The notes beneath the pieces are model-generated. The model saw nothing but the letters and a program-made list of their open reading frames with translations. It ran no database searches and had not been told where the DNA came from. Below, piece by piece: positions 43,512 to 51,912 of a stretch of 53,287 nucleotides of DNA (position 1 is the first letter of the stretch; each line of letters starts with the position of its first letter). Source of the stretch: Acidobacteriota bacterium (GTDB lineage Bacteria; Acidobacteriota; Terriglobia; Acidiferrales; UBA7541). The stretch lies in contig QHYR01000253.1 of the NCBI GenBank assembly GCA_003223315.1, positions 1-53,287 of the forward strand, in the 5' to 3' direction. Position numbers and translations under genes: made by a program.

Positions 43512-44759
43512 TTGGTCAGTCGACTTCTCAGTGGGGAAAGCGAGCTACCGGGAGTTCAAGACACGAAAGTTCCCCTTTTAAATCTTAAGGAACAGAACGC
43601 TGCCTTGCGGACAGAACTGGACGCCGCCTACGCCCGCGTCATGCAATCGGGCCAGTTCATCATGGGACCTGAAGTGACCGAGTTAGAGACCGCGTGCGCA
43701 CAGTTAGTCCAGGTCAAGCACGCGATTGGGGTTTCGTCAGGCACGGACGCAATCCTGCTGGCACTTATGGCTTTGGGGATTGGGTCTGGCGATGAGGTGA
43801 TCTGCCCTTCCTTCACGTTCTTTGCGACTGCTGGATGTATAGCACGCGTGGGTGCTAAGCCGGTCTTTGCTGACTCTTGCGAAGCGTGCTTTAACATCGA
43901 CGTAGCGAATGCTGCCACCAAGGTGACCCGACGTACGAAGGCAATCATCCCAGTGCACCTGTTCGGGCAGGCGGCACAGATGGACGAGGTTATGGCACTG
44001 GCAGAGAGATATAGCCTCGCCGTGATTGAAGATGCCGCACAGGCCTTAGGCGCTGGGTACAATGGCCATAGTGTCGGTACGATGGGGACTTTCGGAACTT
44101 ACAGTTTCTTCCCTTCGAAGAACCTCGGAGGATTCGGCGATGCAGGCATGTTGGTAACGAATGATGACCAACTTGCTGAAAAAGCCCGGTTGCTACGTAC
44201 GCATGGTGCCAAGCCAAAGTATTTTCACAAGATGGTTGGAGCAAACTTTCGGATGGATCCGATTCAAGCCGCTCTGTTACGCGTGAAGCTGCCGCACCTG
44301 CGTGAGTATTCTGCGAAGCGGGCTGCCAACGCAGCCTATTATCAGCAAAGATTATGCGCGCTACCTGGGGTGGCCTTGTCGGACGGACATCATTGTAACA
44401 AGCGGAATGCGCCAAATCAGTTTCGTGGGAAAGTCGCGCTGCCGACCGTTCATGGTGATCGTTGTCATATTTGGAACCAGTACACGCTTCGTGTGCAGAA
44501 GACTGGAGATTGGAAGAGACCGGAGAGCCCGCGCGACGCGTTGAGGAATCACCTGGGCAACAAAGGGATCGGGTCCGAAATCTACTACCCGCGCCCCATG
44601 CATATGCAGGAGTGCTTCGCGCAGCCAGGACCGAATCCCATATTACCTATATGTGAAAACTTGGCGGATGAGGCACTAAGCATCCCTGTTTTTCCGGAAT
44701 TACAACGTGAACAACAGGACTACGTACTGGAAACCATCAAAGAGTTCTTGAATGGCTGA
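43512..44759 (+). CDS. DegT/DnrJ/EryC1 aminotransferase (WlbC/WbpE-like)
   Basis: 415 residues. PLP-fold signatures: PLLNLKEQNAALRTELDAAY, IGVSSGTDAILLAL, CPSFTFFATAGCI, VIEDAAQALGAGYNG and the catalytic Lys in FFPSKNLGGFGDAGML. The early motif and overall layout resemble WlbC/WbpE, which add the 3-amino group to UDP-3-keto-GlcNAcA using glutamate. With the WlbA-WlbB fusion (27540) and epimerase (29178) it would complete the amino-sugar branch. It contains an extra ~30-residue insertion (around HHCNKRNAPNQ). TTG start at 43512 with GAGGAAG about 9 bp upstream. Confidence 0.83.
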   Translation: MVSRLLSGESELPGVQDTKVPLLNLKEQNAALRTELDAAYARVMQSGQFIMGPEVTELETACAQLVQVKHAIGVSSGTDAILLALMALGIGSGDEVICPSFTFFATAGCIARVGAKPVFADSCEACFNIDVANAATKVTRRTKAIIPVHLFGQAAQMDEVMALAERYSLAVIEDAAQALGAGYNGHSVGTMGTFGTYSFFPSKNLGGFGDAGMLVTNDDQLAEKARLLRTHGAKPKYFHKMVGANFRMDPIQAALLRVKLPHLREYSAKRAANAAYYQQRLCALPGVALSDGHHCNKRNAPNQFRGKVALPTVHGDRCHIWNQYTLRVQKTGDWKRPESPRDALRNHLGNKGIGSEIYYPRPMHMQECFAQPGPNPILPICENLADEALSIPVFPELQREQQDYVLETIKEFLNG

Positions 44760-44777
44760 TGCAAACTCGGAGGGCAA

Positions 44778-45836
44778 ATGATCTCCAATCGCAAGATCTT
44801 CATCACTGGTGGCGCGGGATTCATCGGCTCGACACTCGTCGGACGGCTCGTCGAAGACAACGAAATAGTCATTTACGACAATTTCAGTCGCAATGCGTTG
44901 AAGGACAAGCCATTTCACAACCACCGGAACCTAAAGCAAATCCAGGGCGATGTCCTGGACTTTGACTCCCTCAAGCAGGCTATGCAGGGGGCTGAATATG
45001 TAATCCACTGCGCGGCAATCGCCGGCATCGACACGGTGATTAAGAGCCCTGTGACGACAATGCGCGTGAACATGATCGGCTCCGCGAATACGCTCGAGGT
45101 GGCGGCATCACTTCATAAGTGCGAGCGGGTAGTTTGTTTTTCAACGAGCGAGGTGTTCGGCCAATACGGTTTCCGCTCAAAAGAGCTCGATAGCACCGTA
45201 ATGGGCAAGGTTGGCGAGACACGTTGGACGTACGCAGTCTCGAAACTCGCGGAAGAGCACTTAGCAATTTCCTACCACAAGGAAAAGGGACTTAGGACCA
45301 CGGTCGTGCGGCCATTTAATATCTACGGGCCAGGGCAGGTCGGCGAAGGAGCTCTTCGAAAATTCATCCAACTAGCGCTCAACGACGAGCCAATTGAAAT
45401 CCACGGCGACGGGACGCAGATCCGGGCCTGGTGCTACGTGGACGACATGGTTGACGGAGTCTTGATGGCGCTAACGCATCCTAACGCTGTGGGCGAGTCA
45501 TTCAATATCGGAAACTCGCGCGCTGTCACAACGATTTTCGGCCTTGCGAATACGGTAGTGCGGATTCTCCGCTCCCGATCGCAGATCCTGTTCTCACGTA
45601 AGGACTATGCCGACGTTGAACTGCGGGTCCCGTCTGTGGAGAAGTCGCGGAAACTGTTAGGGTTTGAGGCCAAGGTCGACCTCGATGAAGGTATTTTGCG
45701 TACGGCTGATTTCTACCGGAAGTATCCGTCAGAGCATTCACTCACAATCGCCCTTACACCAAGAAGACCGAGGCAAGCACATCCCGAACCGAGCGCAAGC
45801 GGTCTTCATCGATCTAGGGGAAACCTGGTTGGATGA
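44778..45836 (+). CDS. NAD-dependent epimerase/dehydratase (extended SDR)
   Basis: 352 residues. [19 protein letters not shown] (NAD), [20 protein letters not shown] (Ser/Thr), [13 protein letters not shown] (catalytic YxxxK), [11 protein letters not shown] and [17 protein letters not shown] are the signatures of sugar-nucleotide 4-epimerases/4,6-dehydratases. It probably makes a UDP- or dTDP-keto or epimerised sugar used by the adjacent aminotransferases. ATG start with CGGAGGG 4-5 bp upstream. The last ~35 residues (Pro/Arg-rich) are outside the fold and may reflect a frame change near the 3' end. Confidence 0.83.
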   Translation: MISNRKIFITGGAGFIGSTLVGRLVEDNEIVIYDNFSRNALKDKPFHNHRNLKQIQGDVLDFDSLKQAMQGAEYVIHCAAIAGIDTVIKSPVTTMRVNMIGSANTLEVAASLHKCERVVCFSTSEVFGQYGFRSKELDSTVMGKVGETRWTYAVSKLAEEHLAISYHKEKGLRTTVVRPFNIYGPGQVGEGALRKFIQLALNDEPIEIHGDGTQIRAWCYVDDMVDGVLMALTHPNAVGESFNIGNSRAVTTIFGLANTVVRILRSRSQILFSRKDYADVELRVPSVEKSRKLLGFEAKVDLDEGILRTADFYRKYPSEHSLTIALTPRRPRQAHPEPSASGLHRSRGNLVG

Positions 45837-46026
45837 GCGAAATGTTTTTACGTTGCAGCGTTTCGTTGCAAGAGACCGATCGGTCGGCGCTGGGGTCCCG
45901 GAAAGCAACCTGCACTTAGCCGGTTAGCAGCTTGGCGAGGAACAGCTCGCTATGGACTATTTCCAATAAATAGCTCCCTACAACGGTCCTGCAGCCATTC
46001 AATGTGTATAGAGCCGGGAGGCCAGG

Positions 46027-47214
46027 ATGGTGAGGGCTCCCAACATCCAACGAGCAATCAGGAATCAGCCGAGGACGTACCGCAGAGCATTACCGGAAGG
46101 TGTGCGCTTGATTCGTTTAACGATGCCATCAATCGAAGAAGACGACTTGCGGGCAGTGCGCGAGGTCCTTCTTTCCGGCCTTCTCGTACAGGGGGCAAGG
46201 GTAGAGACCTTCGAGCGAGCGGTGGCGCGATATGTGGGGGTCGACCACGCCGTAGCGGTTAGTAACTGCACCGCCGCGCTACATTTAGCTCTCCTTGCGC
46301 TCGGCGTTGGGCGAGGCGATCGAGTGGCGGTGGCCGCTTATTCGTGGCCGGCAACGGCGAACGTGATCGTGTTGGTTGGCGCCGAACCTGTGTTCGTCGA
46401 TATCGAACCCGACACGTTCAACATGTCACCCCTAGCTCTCAAAGAGGTCCTTGGGCGGACGGCCGTGAGGGCGGTCATGCCGGTTCACACCTTCGGCGGG
46501 CCGGCGGACATGCCGCGCATCCTTGAAATCGCCGGGCGCTTCGGGGTCCCCGTCATCGAAGATGCAGCCTGTGCACTCGGGACAGAGCTGAATGGGCGAA
46601 AAGCAGGTACCTGGGGAGTCATAGGGTGCTTCAGTTTCCACCCCAGGAAGGCGATTACCACCGGCGAGGGGGGTATGGTCGTCACCAACGACCCGAAACT
46701 CGGCCGCAAGTTGCGCATTTTGCGCAACCACGGACTCGATCCAGCAGCGACTTTCCCCGATTTTATCGAAGCCGGCTATAACCTACGCCTGACGGAATTT
46801 CAAGCAGCCCTGGGCACATGCCAGTTGAACAAACTGGGGCGGATAATCTCAAAGCGCCGCGTCGATGCAGCACGATACGACGGTCTTCTGAAGGATACGC
46901 GCGTCAACCCGCCGGTCGCGCTGAGGGACTCACGGCATGTGTACCAATCATATGTGAGTCTCTTGCCTGCGGAAGTCGCTCCGCGAAGGAGCAAAATGAT
47001 TGCTGAATTGAAATCTCAGGGTATAGAAACGAGCATAGGCACCTACCATCTGCCGCTAACTACCTTCTACCGTGCTCGCGGCGGCTATCGTGCGGGCGAT
47101 TTTCCGGTGACTGACGATATCGCACCGCGTGCAATATCGCTGCCTATCTCTGAGGCGTTGACAAGAGAAGAACAAGACGAAGTGATATTCATGCTGTCAC
47201 GCCAGATTGAATAA
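46027..47214 (+). CDS. DegT/DnrJ/EryC1 aminotransferase, second copy
   Basis: 395 residues. PLP signatures: VAVSNCTAALHLALLALGVG, AAYSWPATANVIVLVGAEPV, VIEDAACALGTELNG and the catalytic Lys in SFHPRKAITTGEGGMVVTN. It differs clearly from the enzyme at 43512 (different start, Lys motif HPRK instead of FPSK). It makes a 3- or 4-amino sugar nucleotide. GGGAGG lies ~11 bp upstream of the ATG. It is the first gene of a five-gene run with 2-bp gaps or overlaps (46027-51470); the formyltransferase in that run probably acts on its product. Confidence 0.85.
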   Translation: MVRAPNIQRAIRNQPRTYRRALPEGVRLIRLTMPSIEEDDLRAVREVLLSGLLVQGARVETFERAVARYVGVDHAVAVSNCTAALHLALLALGVGRGDRVAVAAYSWPATANVIVLVGAEPVFVDIEPDTFNMSPLALKEVLGRTAVRAVMPVHTFGGPADMPRILEIAGRFGVPVIEDAACALGTELNGRKAGTWGVIGCFSFHPRKAITTGEGGMVVTNDPKLGRKLRILRNHGLDPAATFPDFIEAGYNLRLTEFQAALGTCQLNKLGRIISKRRVDAARYDGLLKDTRVNPPVALRDSRHVYQSYVSLLPAEVAPRRSKMIAELKSQGIETSIGTYHLPLTTFYRARGGYRAGDFPVTDDIAPRAISLPISEALTREEQDEVIFMLSRQIE

Positions 47215-47216
47215 GA

Positions 47217-48296
47217 ATGCTCCCTAAGTTCCGCTCGTCGCGTTACCGCCGTCTGATCAACGACGCTATTCATGCGGTTAAACTCGACTTGAGCGGTCTG
47301 ACCGTACTCACCGAAGCCGCCACAGGATATTTTGTCTTTACTCCCCTCATCGCGGCGCTAGCAGGTGCCGATCTTGTCTTAGCTTTTCCTCGAGATTCAA
47401 GCTACGCGACGCGTGCCGATGTCTGTGAAATCACGGAATCTCTTGCCAGTGCCTGCGGAGTGGCAGATCGTGTCGTCCTGCTTCCGTCCCTTGCAGATTC
47501 GCGTGTGGCGCAGGCGGACATCGTTACCAATAGTGGCTTTTTGAGACCCCTCCACGCAGATTTCCTTCGCCGCCTAAAACCTACTGTGGCGATACCATTG
47601 ATGTTTGAAACATGGGAGTTTCGCTCAGAGGACCTGGATCTGGCAGAGTGTCGACGGCTCGGTATACCGATCTTGGGCACCAACGAACACTGTCCAGAAT
47701 TGCGCATCTTCGGATACATCGGGCACATCGCGCTCAAGCTACTCTACGAACTTCATTTTGAAGTTTTTCGTTCGCGGATTGCAGTGTTGGGAAGCGGTGA
47801 TTTTGGCGATACCGCCGAAGTCACTCTCCGGCGTGCAGGTGCTGAGGTATCGCGCATCATTCCAGTTCCACACCTAGACTGGCACGAGGCAAAACGCTTT
47901 CTCTCGGAAGCAGAGGTCGTGGTGGTGGTCGAGTATCACACCCGTAGAATGCTCCTTGGACCGGGTGGAGAAATCGAAGTGGAAGCGTTGCGGGCCGTTA
48001 ATCCTGACCTCGCCGTGGCGCATATCTGCGGCGGTGTGGATCGCGCCGCACTGGAAGCCGCTGGGTTCTGCTGCTGGCCGGAACGATTTGCAGCGAGTGG
48101 TTACATGAGCGTGGCTACCGATTACGTGGGTCCACGCCCGCTCGTGGACCTTCAATCGGGCGGCCTCAAGGTAGGCGAGTGCATGGCCCGGGCGCGGATG
48201 CGGGGGCTGACTGGGGCCGAGGCCGAAGCCGCGGCGCTGGCCGAAACCGGCTTGGCACAACCGTTCCCCAAGGACTTAAGGGTGGAGGGACTGTGA
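47217..48296 (+). CDS. Unknown protein with C-terminal NAD-binding-like Rossmann motif
   Basis: 359 residues. No family recognised with confidence. About residues 125-160 (MFETWEFRSEDLDLAECRRL, GIPILGTNEH) recall D-2-hydroxyacid-dehydrogenase sequences just before the NAD domain. SRIAVLGSGDFGDTAEVTLR has the GxGxxG pattern of a Rossmann NAD(P) site at about residue 190. Later segments VVVVEYHTRRMLLGPGGEIE and HICGGVDRAALEAAG fit the second half of such a domain. The gene sits 2 bp after an aminotransferase and overlaps a formyltransferase (GTGA), so it probably acts on the same sugar or its cofactor. ATG start. Function is unknown. Confidence 0.6.
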   Translation: MLPKFRSSRYRRLINDAIHAVKLDLSGLTVLTEAATGYFVFTPLIAALAGADLVLAFPRDSSYATRADVCEITESLASACGVADRVVLLPSLADSRVAQADIVTNSGFLRPLHADFLRRLKPTVAIPLMFETWEFRSEDLDLAECRRLGIPILGTNEHCPELRIFGYIGHIALKLLYELHFEVFRSRIAVLGSGDFGDTAEVTLRRAGAEVSRIIPVPHLDWHEAKRFLSEAEVVVVVEYHTRRMLLGPGGEIEVEALRAVNPDLAVAHICGGVDRAALEAAGFCCWPERFAASGYMSVATDYVGPRPLVDLQSGGLKVGECMARARMRGLTGAEAEAAALAETGLAQPFPKDLRVEGL

Positions 48297-49291
48297 AGGT
48301 TGCGGCGTTTGGACGCACCCAGTGGCTTCGCGACGCCATCCTTGCGAGTCAACGGCGAGGTCACGAAATAGTACTAATCGGCACGTGTCCGGCGTCGCCA
48401 GAATACACTATCAAAGAGGCCGATTTCGAGCGCTTGGCGTACGCCATTGGCTGCCCTTTTTTCTGCGATACCTCCATTAATCGTCCGGAATATATTGCCA
48501 CGGCGCAGGAGTCCGGCGCCGACATCGCCATCTCGGTCAATTGGGCGACGCTCGTCGGACGAGAGATGATAGAGCAATTCCGGTTCGGCGTGGTCAACGC
48601 GCATGCTGGTGACTTGCCACGGTTTCGTGGAAACGCACCGGCGAACTGGGCGATCCTGTTAGGGGAAAAGCGGGCAGTACTCACCCTCCACCAGATGGAC
48701 GCCGAGTTAGACAGCGGCCCAATCCTCTTGCAGCGAGAGTTTGCTCTGGACGATCGCACGTATATCTCTGACGTGTATGACTTCTTGGCTCGTAGCATCC
48801 CAGAAATGTTCGCGGCGCTGCTGGATGGCCTGGCTGCCGGCACAGTGGTTCCGCACCCGCAACATGCGGATCCAGCTGCTTCGTTGCGCTGCCTCGCGCG
48901 GTTGCCACACGATGGCGAATTGGACTGGAGCTTGCCCGCCCTGAAACTCGCGCGCTTGGTGCGAGCCAGCGCCGAGCCGTTTGCGGGAGCCTACAGTTTC
49001 CGCGATACGGAAAAGGTAATTGTCTGGCGGGCTCACGCTGAAGAACCGAAGCACCCATACGTCGGTACACCAGGTCAGGTTGCGCATGTGCGTCGTGACA
49101 CGGGAGAAGTGGCAGTGTTGACTAAAGAAGGGTTCCTCGTGCTGGAGACAGTAGAGACTGCCTCGGCTGGACGCGTGCCGGCGGCCGAGGCTTTTAAGTC
49201 GGCGCGCATCCGTTTCGGTTTGAATGTAACCCAGGAAATTGCCTGTTTGAAGGCGCGCATAGCCGAACTGGAAAGGCAATTCCCGAGATGA
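48293..49291 (+). CDS. Sugar N-formyltransferase-like protein
   Basis: 332 residues from GTG 48293 (GGTGGAGGGA just upstream), overlapping the previous stop (GTGA). The core has VVNAHAGDLPRFRGNAPANW (counterpart of the HxSLLPxYRG motif, His catalytic) and LHQMDAELDSGPILLQRE (Asp catalytic). Residues ~225-310 look like the C-terminal OB-like domain of methionyl-tRNA and sugar formyltransferases, followed by a short coiled coil. With an aminotransferase in the same operon the likely reaction is N-formylation of an amino sugar nucleotide. It overlaps the next gene by 4 bp. Confidence 0.83.
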   Translation: MKVAAFGRTQWLRDAILASQRRGHEIVLIGTCPASPEYTIKEADFERLAYAIGCPFFCDTSINRPEYIATAQESGADIAISVNWATLVGREMIEQFRFGVVNAHAGDLPRFRGNAPANWAILLGEKRAVLTLHQMDAELDSGPILLQREFALDDRTYISDVYDFLARSIPEMFAALLDGLAAGTVVPHPQHADPAASLRCLARLPHDGELDWSLPALKLARLVRASAEPFAGAYSFRDTEKVIVWRAHAEEPKHPYVGTPGQVAHVRRDTGEVAVLTKEGFLVLETVETASAGRVPAAEAFKSARIRFGLNVTQEIACLKARIAELERQFPR

Positions 49292-49974
49292 GTGCACCAT
49301 TCCTCAGCATTATCATTCCCGCTTACAACGAAGAGGCGGTAATTGAGCAGGTCGCAAAGGACGCCATTGACACGTTGCAGAAGACAGGTCTCAATTCCTT
49401 CGAGCTCGTGCTAGTAAACGACGGAAGCACAGACCAAACTGGATTTCGGATGGACCAGATGCGCCAGCAGTTGGAGTGCGTTCAAGTCGCCTCACACCAA
49501 CGCAATCGCGGTCTGGGCGCGGCGCTAAGAACGGGATTCGGGACAGCAAAAGGCCGAATCGTAACCTGGATTCCAGGAGATGGTCAGTTCGATCTCGGTG
49601 AAATATTGGACGGACTATCTCTACTAGAGGAGAGTGATATCGTATTAGTCCTTCGCCGGGGACGGAAGGAAGCCAGCCGCAACGTTATCTCTCTTTGCTT
49701 CCACACGCTGATCCGACTGTTGTTTCATTTTGATGCAACGGATGCCAGTGGCATCTATTTGTTGCCTCGGGAACTGCTGGTAACATTGGACCCAAAAGCG
49801 GACAACGTTTTCTACAACTTGGAAGTGCCGCTGTTGTGCATTAAACACCGGAAACGTATGCGCCAGATTACTGTGGGGATTCGGCCCCGCCGTTCGGGAG
49901 CATCCAAGGTCACAAACTTTCAGACGATAGCAAGGAATCTAGGGGAAGTGTTGAAGTACAGAATGAGGGCTTGA
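49288..49974 (+). CDS. Glycosyltransferase family 2 (DPM1/polyprenyl-phosphate type)
   Basis: 228 residues, short and without membrane segments. FLSIIIPAYNEEAVIEQVA, LVLVNDGSTDQT, NRGLGAALRTGFGTAKG and TWIPGDGQFDLGEI (DxQ/DxD-like site) are the markers of dolichol/undecaprenyl-phosphate sugar synthases. Such enzymes load a sugar on the polyprenyl phosphate for a membrane transferase, and one follows directly (49974). ATGA overlap with the formyltransferase. Confidence 0.85.
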   Translation: MSAPFLSIIIPAYNEEAVIEQVAKDAIDTLQKTGLNSFELVLVNDGSTDQTGFRMDQMRQQLECVQVASHQRNRGLGAALRTGFGTAKGRIVTWIPGDGQFDLGEILDGLSLLEESDIVLVLRRGRKEASRNVISLCFHTLIRLLFHFDATDASGIYLLPRELLVTLDPKADNVFYNLEVPLLCIKHRKRMRQITVGIRPRRSGASKVTNFQTIARNLGEVLKYRMRA

Positions 49975-51470
49975 TGGTTTGGCCGTCGCGCTTGCTACGA
50001 TCGTTGGGGATTGTGCTGCTTATCCTTTTAGGCGCGGCGCGCGTCTATACCAAACGTCCTTGGGTCGATGAGGGCTGGTTTGCGGCCAGCGCCATAAATA
50101 TCCTGCAGAACCACCACACCGGCATTCAGGTAGCCGATCCCCTAGAAAACGCGGTCTTGGTGGATCAACCACTGCCGGGAATCGATCAGCACTTTTACGC
50201 CTGGATGCCGATGCAAGAGTTACTCATGGCGGGGTGGTATTGGCTGTTTGGATTTAGCATATTTGTGATGCGCGCCAACGCTCTCTTGTGGGGGCTCATC
50301 GCACTGCTGGCGTGGTGGCGCGTGGCCCGGTTTCTTAGCGGTGATCACATTTGCGCCGCGCTAGCGACGCTGCTGATCGGAACCGATTACGTGTTCATAA
50401 ACGCGGCATCTGATGGGCGCATGGATATGATGTGTTTAGCGCTTTGGGCGGCGGCACTGGCCGTCTATTTGGAACTGCGAGCGTCTCGACTTAACGCAGC
50501 TATCTTACTGAGTCAATCGCTTGTGGTGGTTTCCTGCCTGACGCACCCAATCGGCGCTGTCGGTTTTGTGTGCCTACTGGTGCTAGCGTTGAACCTGGAC
50601 CTAAAGCGGTTGAGGCCTTTTCACCTGGGCCTGGCAGCCTTGCCGTACCTCGTTGCCGTGCTGACGGTAGCGGCCTACGTCGGGTCAGACTTTGGAGCGT
50701 TTTGGGATCAGTTCTCAGTGGGCATCAGAAAGCGCGTGGGTTCGTCTGGCACCTTCCTTGGGTCCGAGGCAGGTGAAATTGGACGGTATATCGGCGTGTA
50801 TTTCCCGCCATATGCCCGTCATGGAGTGGGCGCGCTGCGGCTAGCGGTACCACTGATTTTTGTTGGCGGAATCTTGTTTGTATTGACCAGCGCCACACTA
50901 CGAAGGACCACAAAGCTGCTGGTCCTGCTGACCGCCGTAGCTGCGATCGGACTCTGCGTGATTGACCCTGGCAAGTTACCATATTATCTAGTCGACGTAA
51001 CACCTTTGTACTGTCTCGTTCTTGCAACTTCTCTGGCGTCGTGCTTCAGAGATAGTCCAACCCGATGCTGGGCAGCCTTGGTGGTGTGTGCTGTATTCCT
51101 TGTGTTACAGATTAGTTGGAATGTAGGAGCTGTCACTCGCGATCCACTCCACAAGAGCTTTTTGCCCATGACAAATTTCCTCCAAAAGCGGTTGACCCCG
51201 GACTCAACTGTTACAGCGAGTCCAGAACTATGTTTCGTCTTAGGATTCGATCCGAAAAGGCTTCGCGACAATGCGCTACTGGGGTACGCCAGCGGTCGGC
51301 ACGCGAGCTTCATCGTTATTTCCCAAAATGCCTATGGGACAGCTTTCGAGGGTTTCCGTAAGAATAGACCAGAATTGGCTGCATATGTTTACTTTATATT
51401 AAATACACGTTACGAACGTATTTATCATTCAGATTTCTATGAAATATATAGGCAGGGCATTCGACCGTGA
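49974..51470 (+). CDS. ArnT/PMT-like membrane glycosyltransferase
   Basis: 498 residues with about 10-12 hydrophobic segments. The first periplasmic loop has KRPWVDEGWFAASAINIL, the DE motif of GT-C enzymes (GT39/GT83). A conserved aromatic stretch FYAWMPMQELLMAGWYWLFG follows. It would use the polyprenyl-phosphate sugar made by the adjacent GT2 and attach it in the periplasm. ATG at 49974 overlaps the preceding stop (TGATG). The C-terminal ~120 residues form a soluble domain. Together with the GT2 it resembles ArnC/ArnT. Downstream the reading frames decay. Confidence 0.82.
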   Translation: MVWPSRLLRSLGIVLLILLGAARVYTKRPWVDEGWFAASAINILQNHHTGIQVADPLENAVLVDQPLPGIDQHFYAWMPMQELLMAGWYWLFGFSIFVMRANALLWGLIALLAWWRVARFLSGDHICAALATLLIGTDYVFINAASDGRMDMMCLALWAAALAVYLELRASRLNAAILLSQSLVVVSCLTHPIGAVGFVCLLVLALNLDLKRLRPFHLGLAALPYLVAVLTVAAYVGSDFGAFWDQFSVGIRKRVGSSGTFLGSEAGEIGRYIGVYFPPYARHGVGALRLAVPLIFVGGILFVLTSATLRRTTKLLVLLTAVAAIGLCVIDPGKLPYYLVDVTPLYCLVLATSLASCFRDSPTRCWAALVVCAVFLVLQISWNVGAVTRDPLHKSFLPMTNFLQKRLTPDSTVTASPELCFVLGFDPKRLRDNALLGYASGRHASFIVISQNAYGTAFEGFRKNRPELAAYVYFILNTRYERIYHSDFYEIYRQGIRP

Positions 51471-51564
51471 GAAGCTTGTTTGCGATATGTCGACAAGATG
51501 CGCCTCGAAGTTATTCTAGCTCTAAGAGTATTTCAAACGATTGGTCCATACCGGATATGAAATC

Positions 51565-51815
51565 CGATGGACGATAACGTTGCGGGAAGCCTGATCTCCG
51601 TTACCTGCATTCCAGCCGACGCTAAGTCCAGCGACGCGATTGCAATTCTTCAACGGCAGTCAGCGATCGGGCATCTTCGTACACCATAGCCTGCATTCGG
51701 CCGAGCATGTGGGTTTGAGCGATGATGCGATGTGGACTCCGGCAGTTCATGCGTTAAGTCCAGGGTTCTCAAGAGAGACTACGTGCCATGCGGTGACTTC
51801 TCGGCACACAGGAAA
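51565..51815 (+). pseudogene. Remnant of a Methyltransf_24-like gene
   Basis: DNA of this stretch aligns in blocks with the intact gene at 34030-34803. GATAACGTTGCGGGAAGCCT corresponds to GACAATGGCACGGGAAGCCT (around 34402-34421); then TCAGCGATCG ... CTGCATTCGGCCGAGCA matches 34602-34650 almost exactly, and TGTGGACTCCGGCAGTTCAT matches 34718-34737. Blocks between are deleted and the frame is broken. The surrounding 51471-51564 and 51816-51912 hold nothing recognisable. It is a heavily deleted copy of the same gene, ~17 kb away. Confidence 0.78.
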
Positions 51816-51912
51816 TGACGACCAATTTTAAGTCGGAGAGACGTCGACGGCGATCTGTGGTTTTCGTTTTGTGGCGGCACGAAATGGGAGCGGTTGGCAC
51901 TGTCAGAGTTTG

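Noticed and set aside
45664-45927. 87-codon frame overlapping the 3' end of the SDR epimerase gene
   Set aside because: Not recognisable on its own; at most it indicates that the epimerase C-terminus has changed frame, which I note under that gene.
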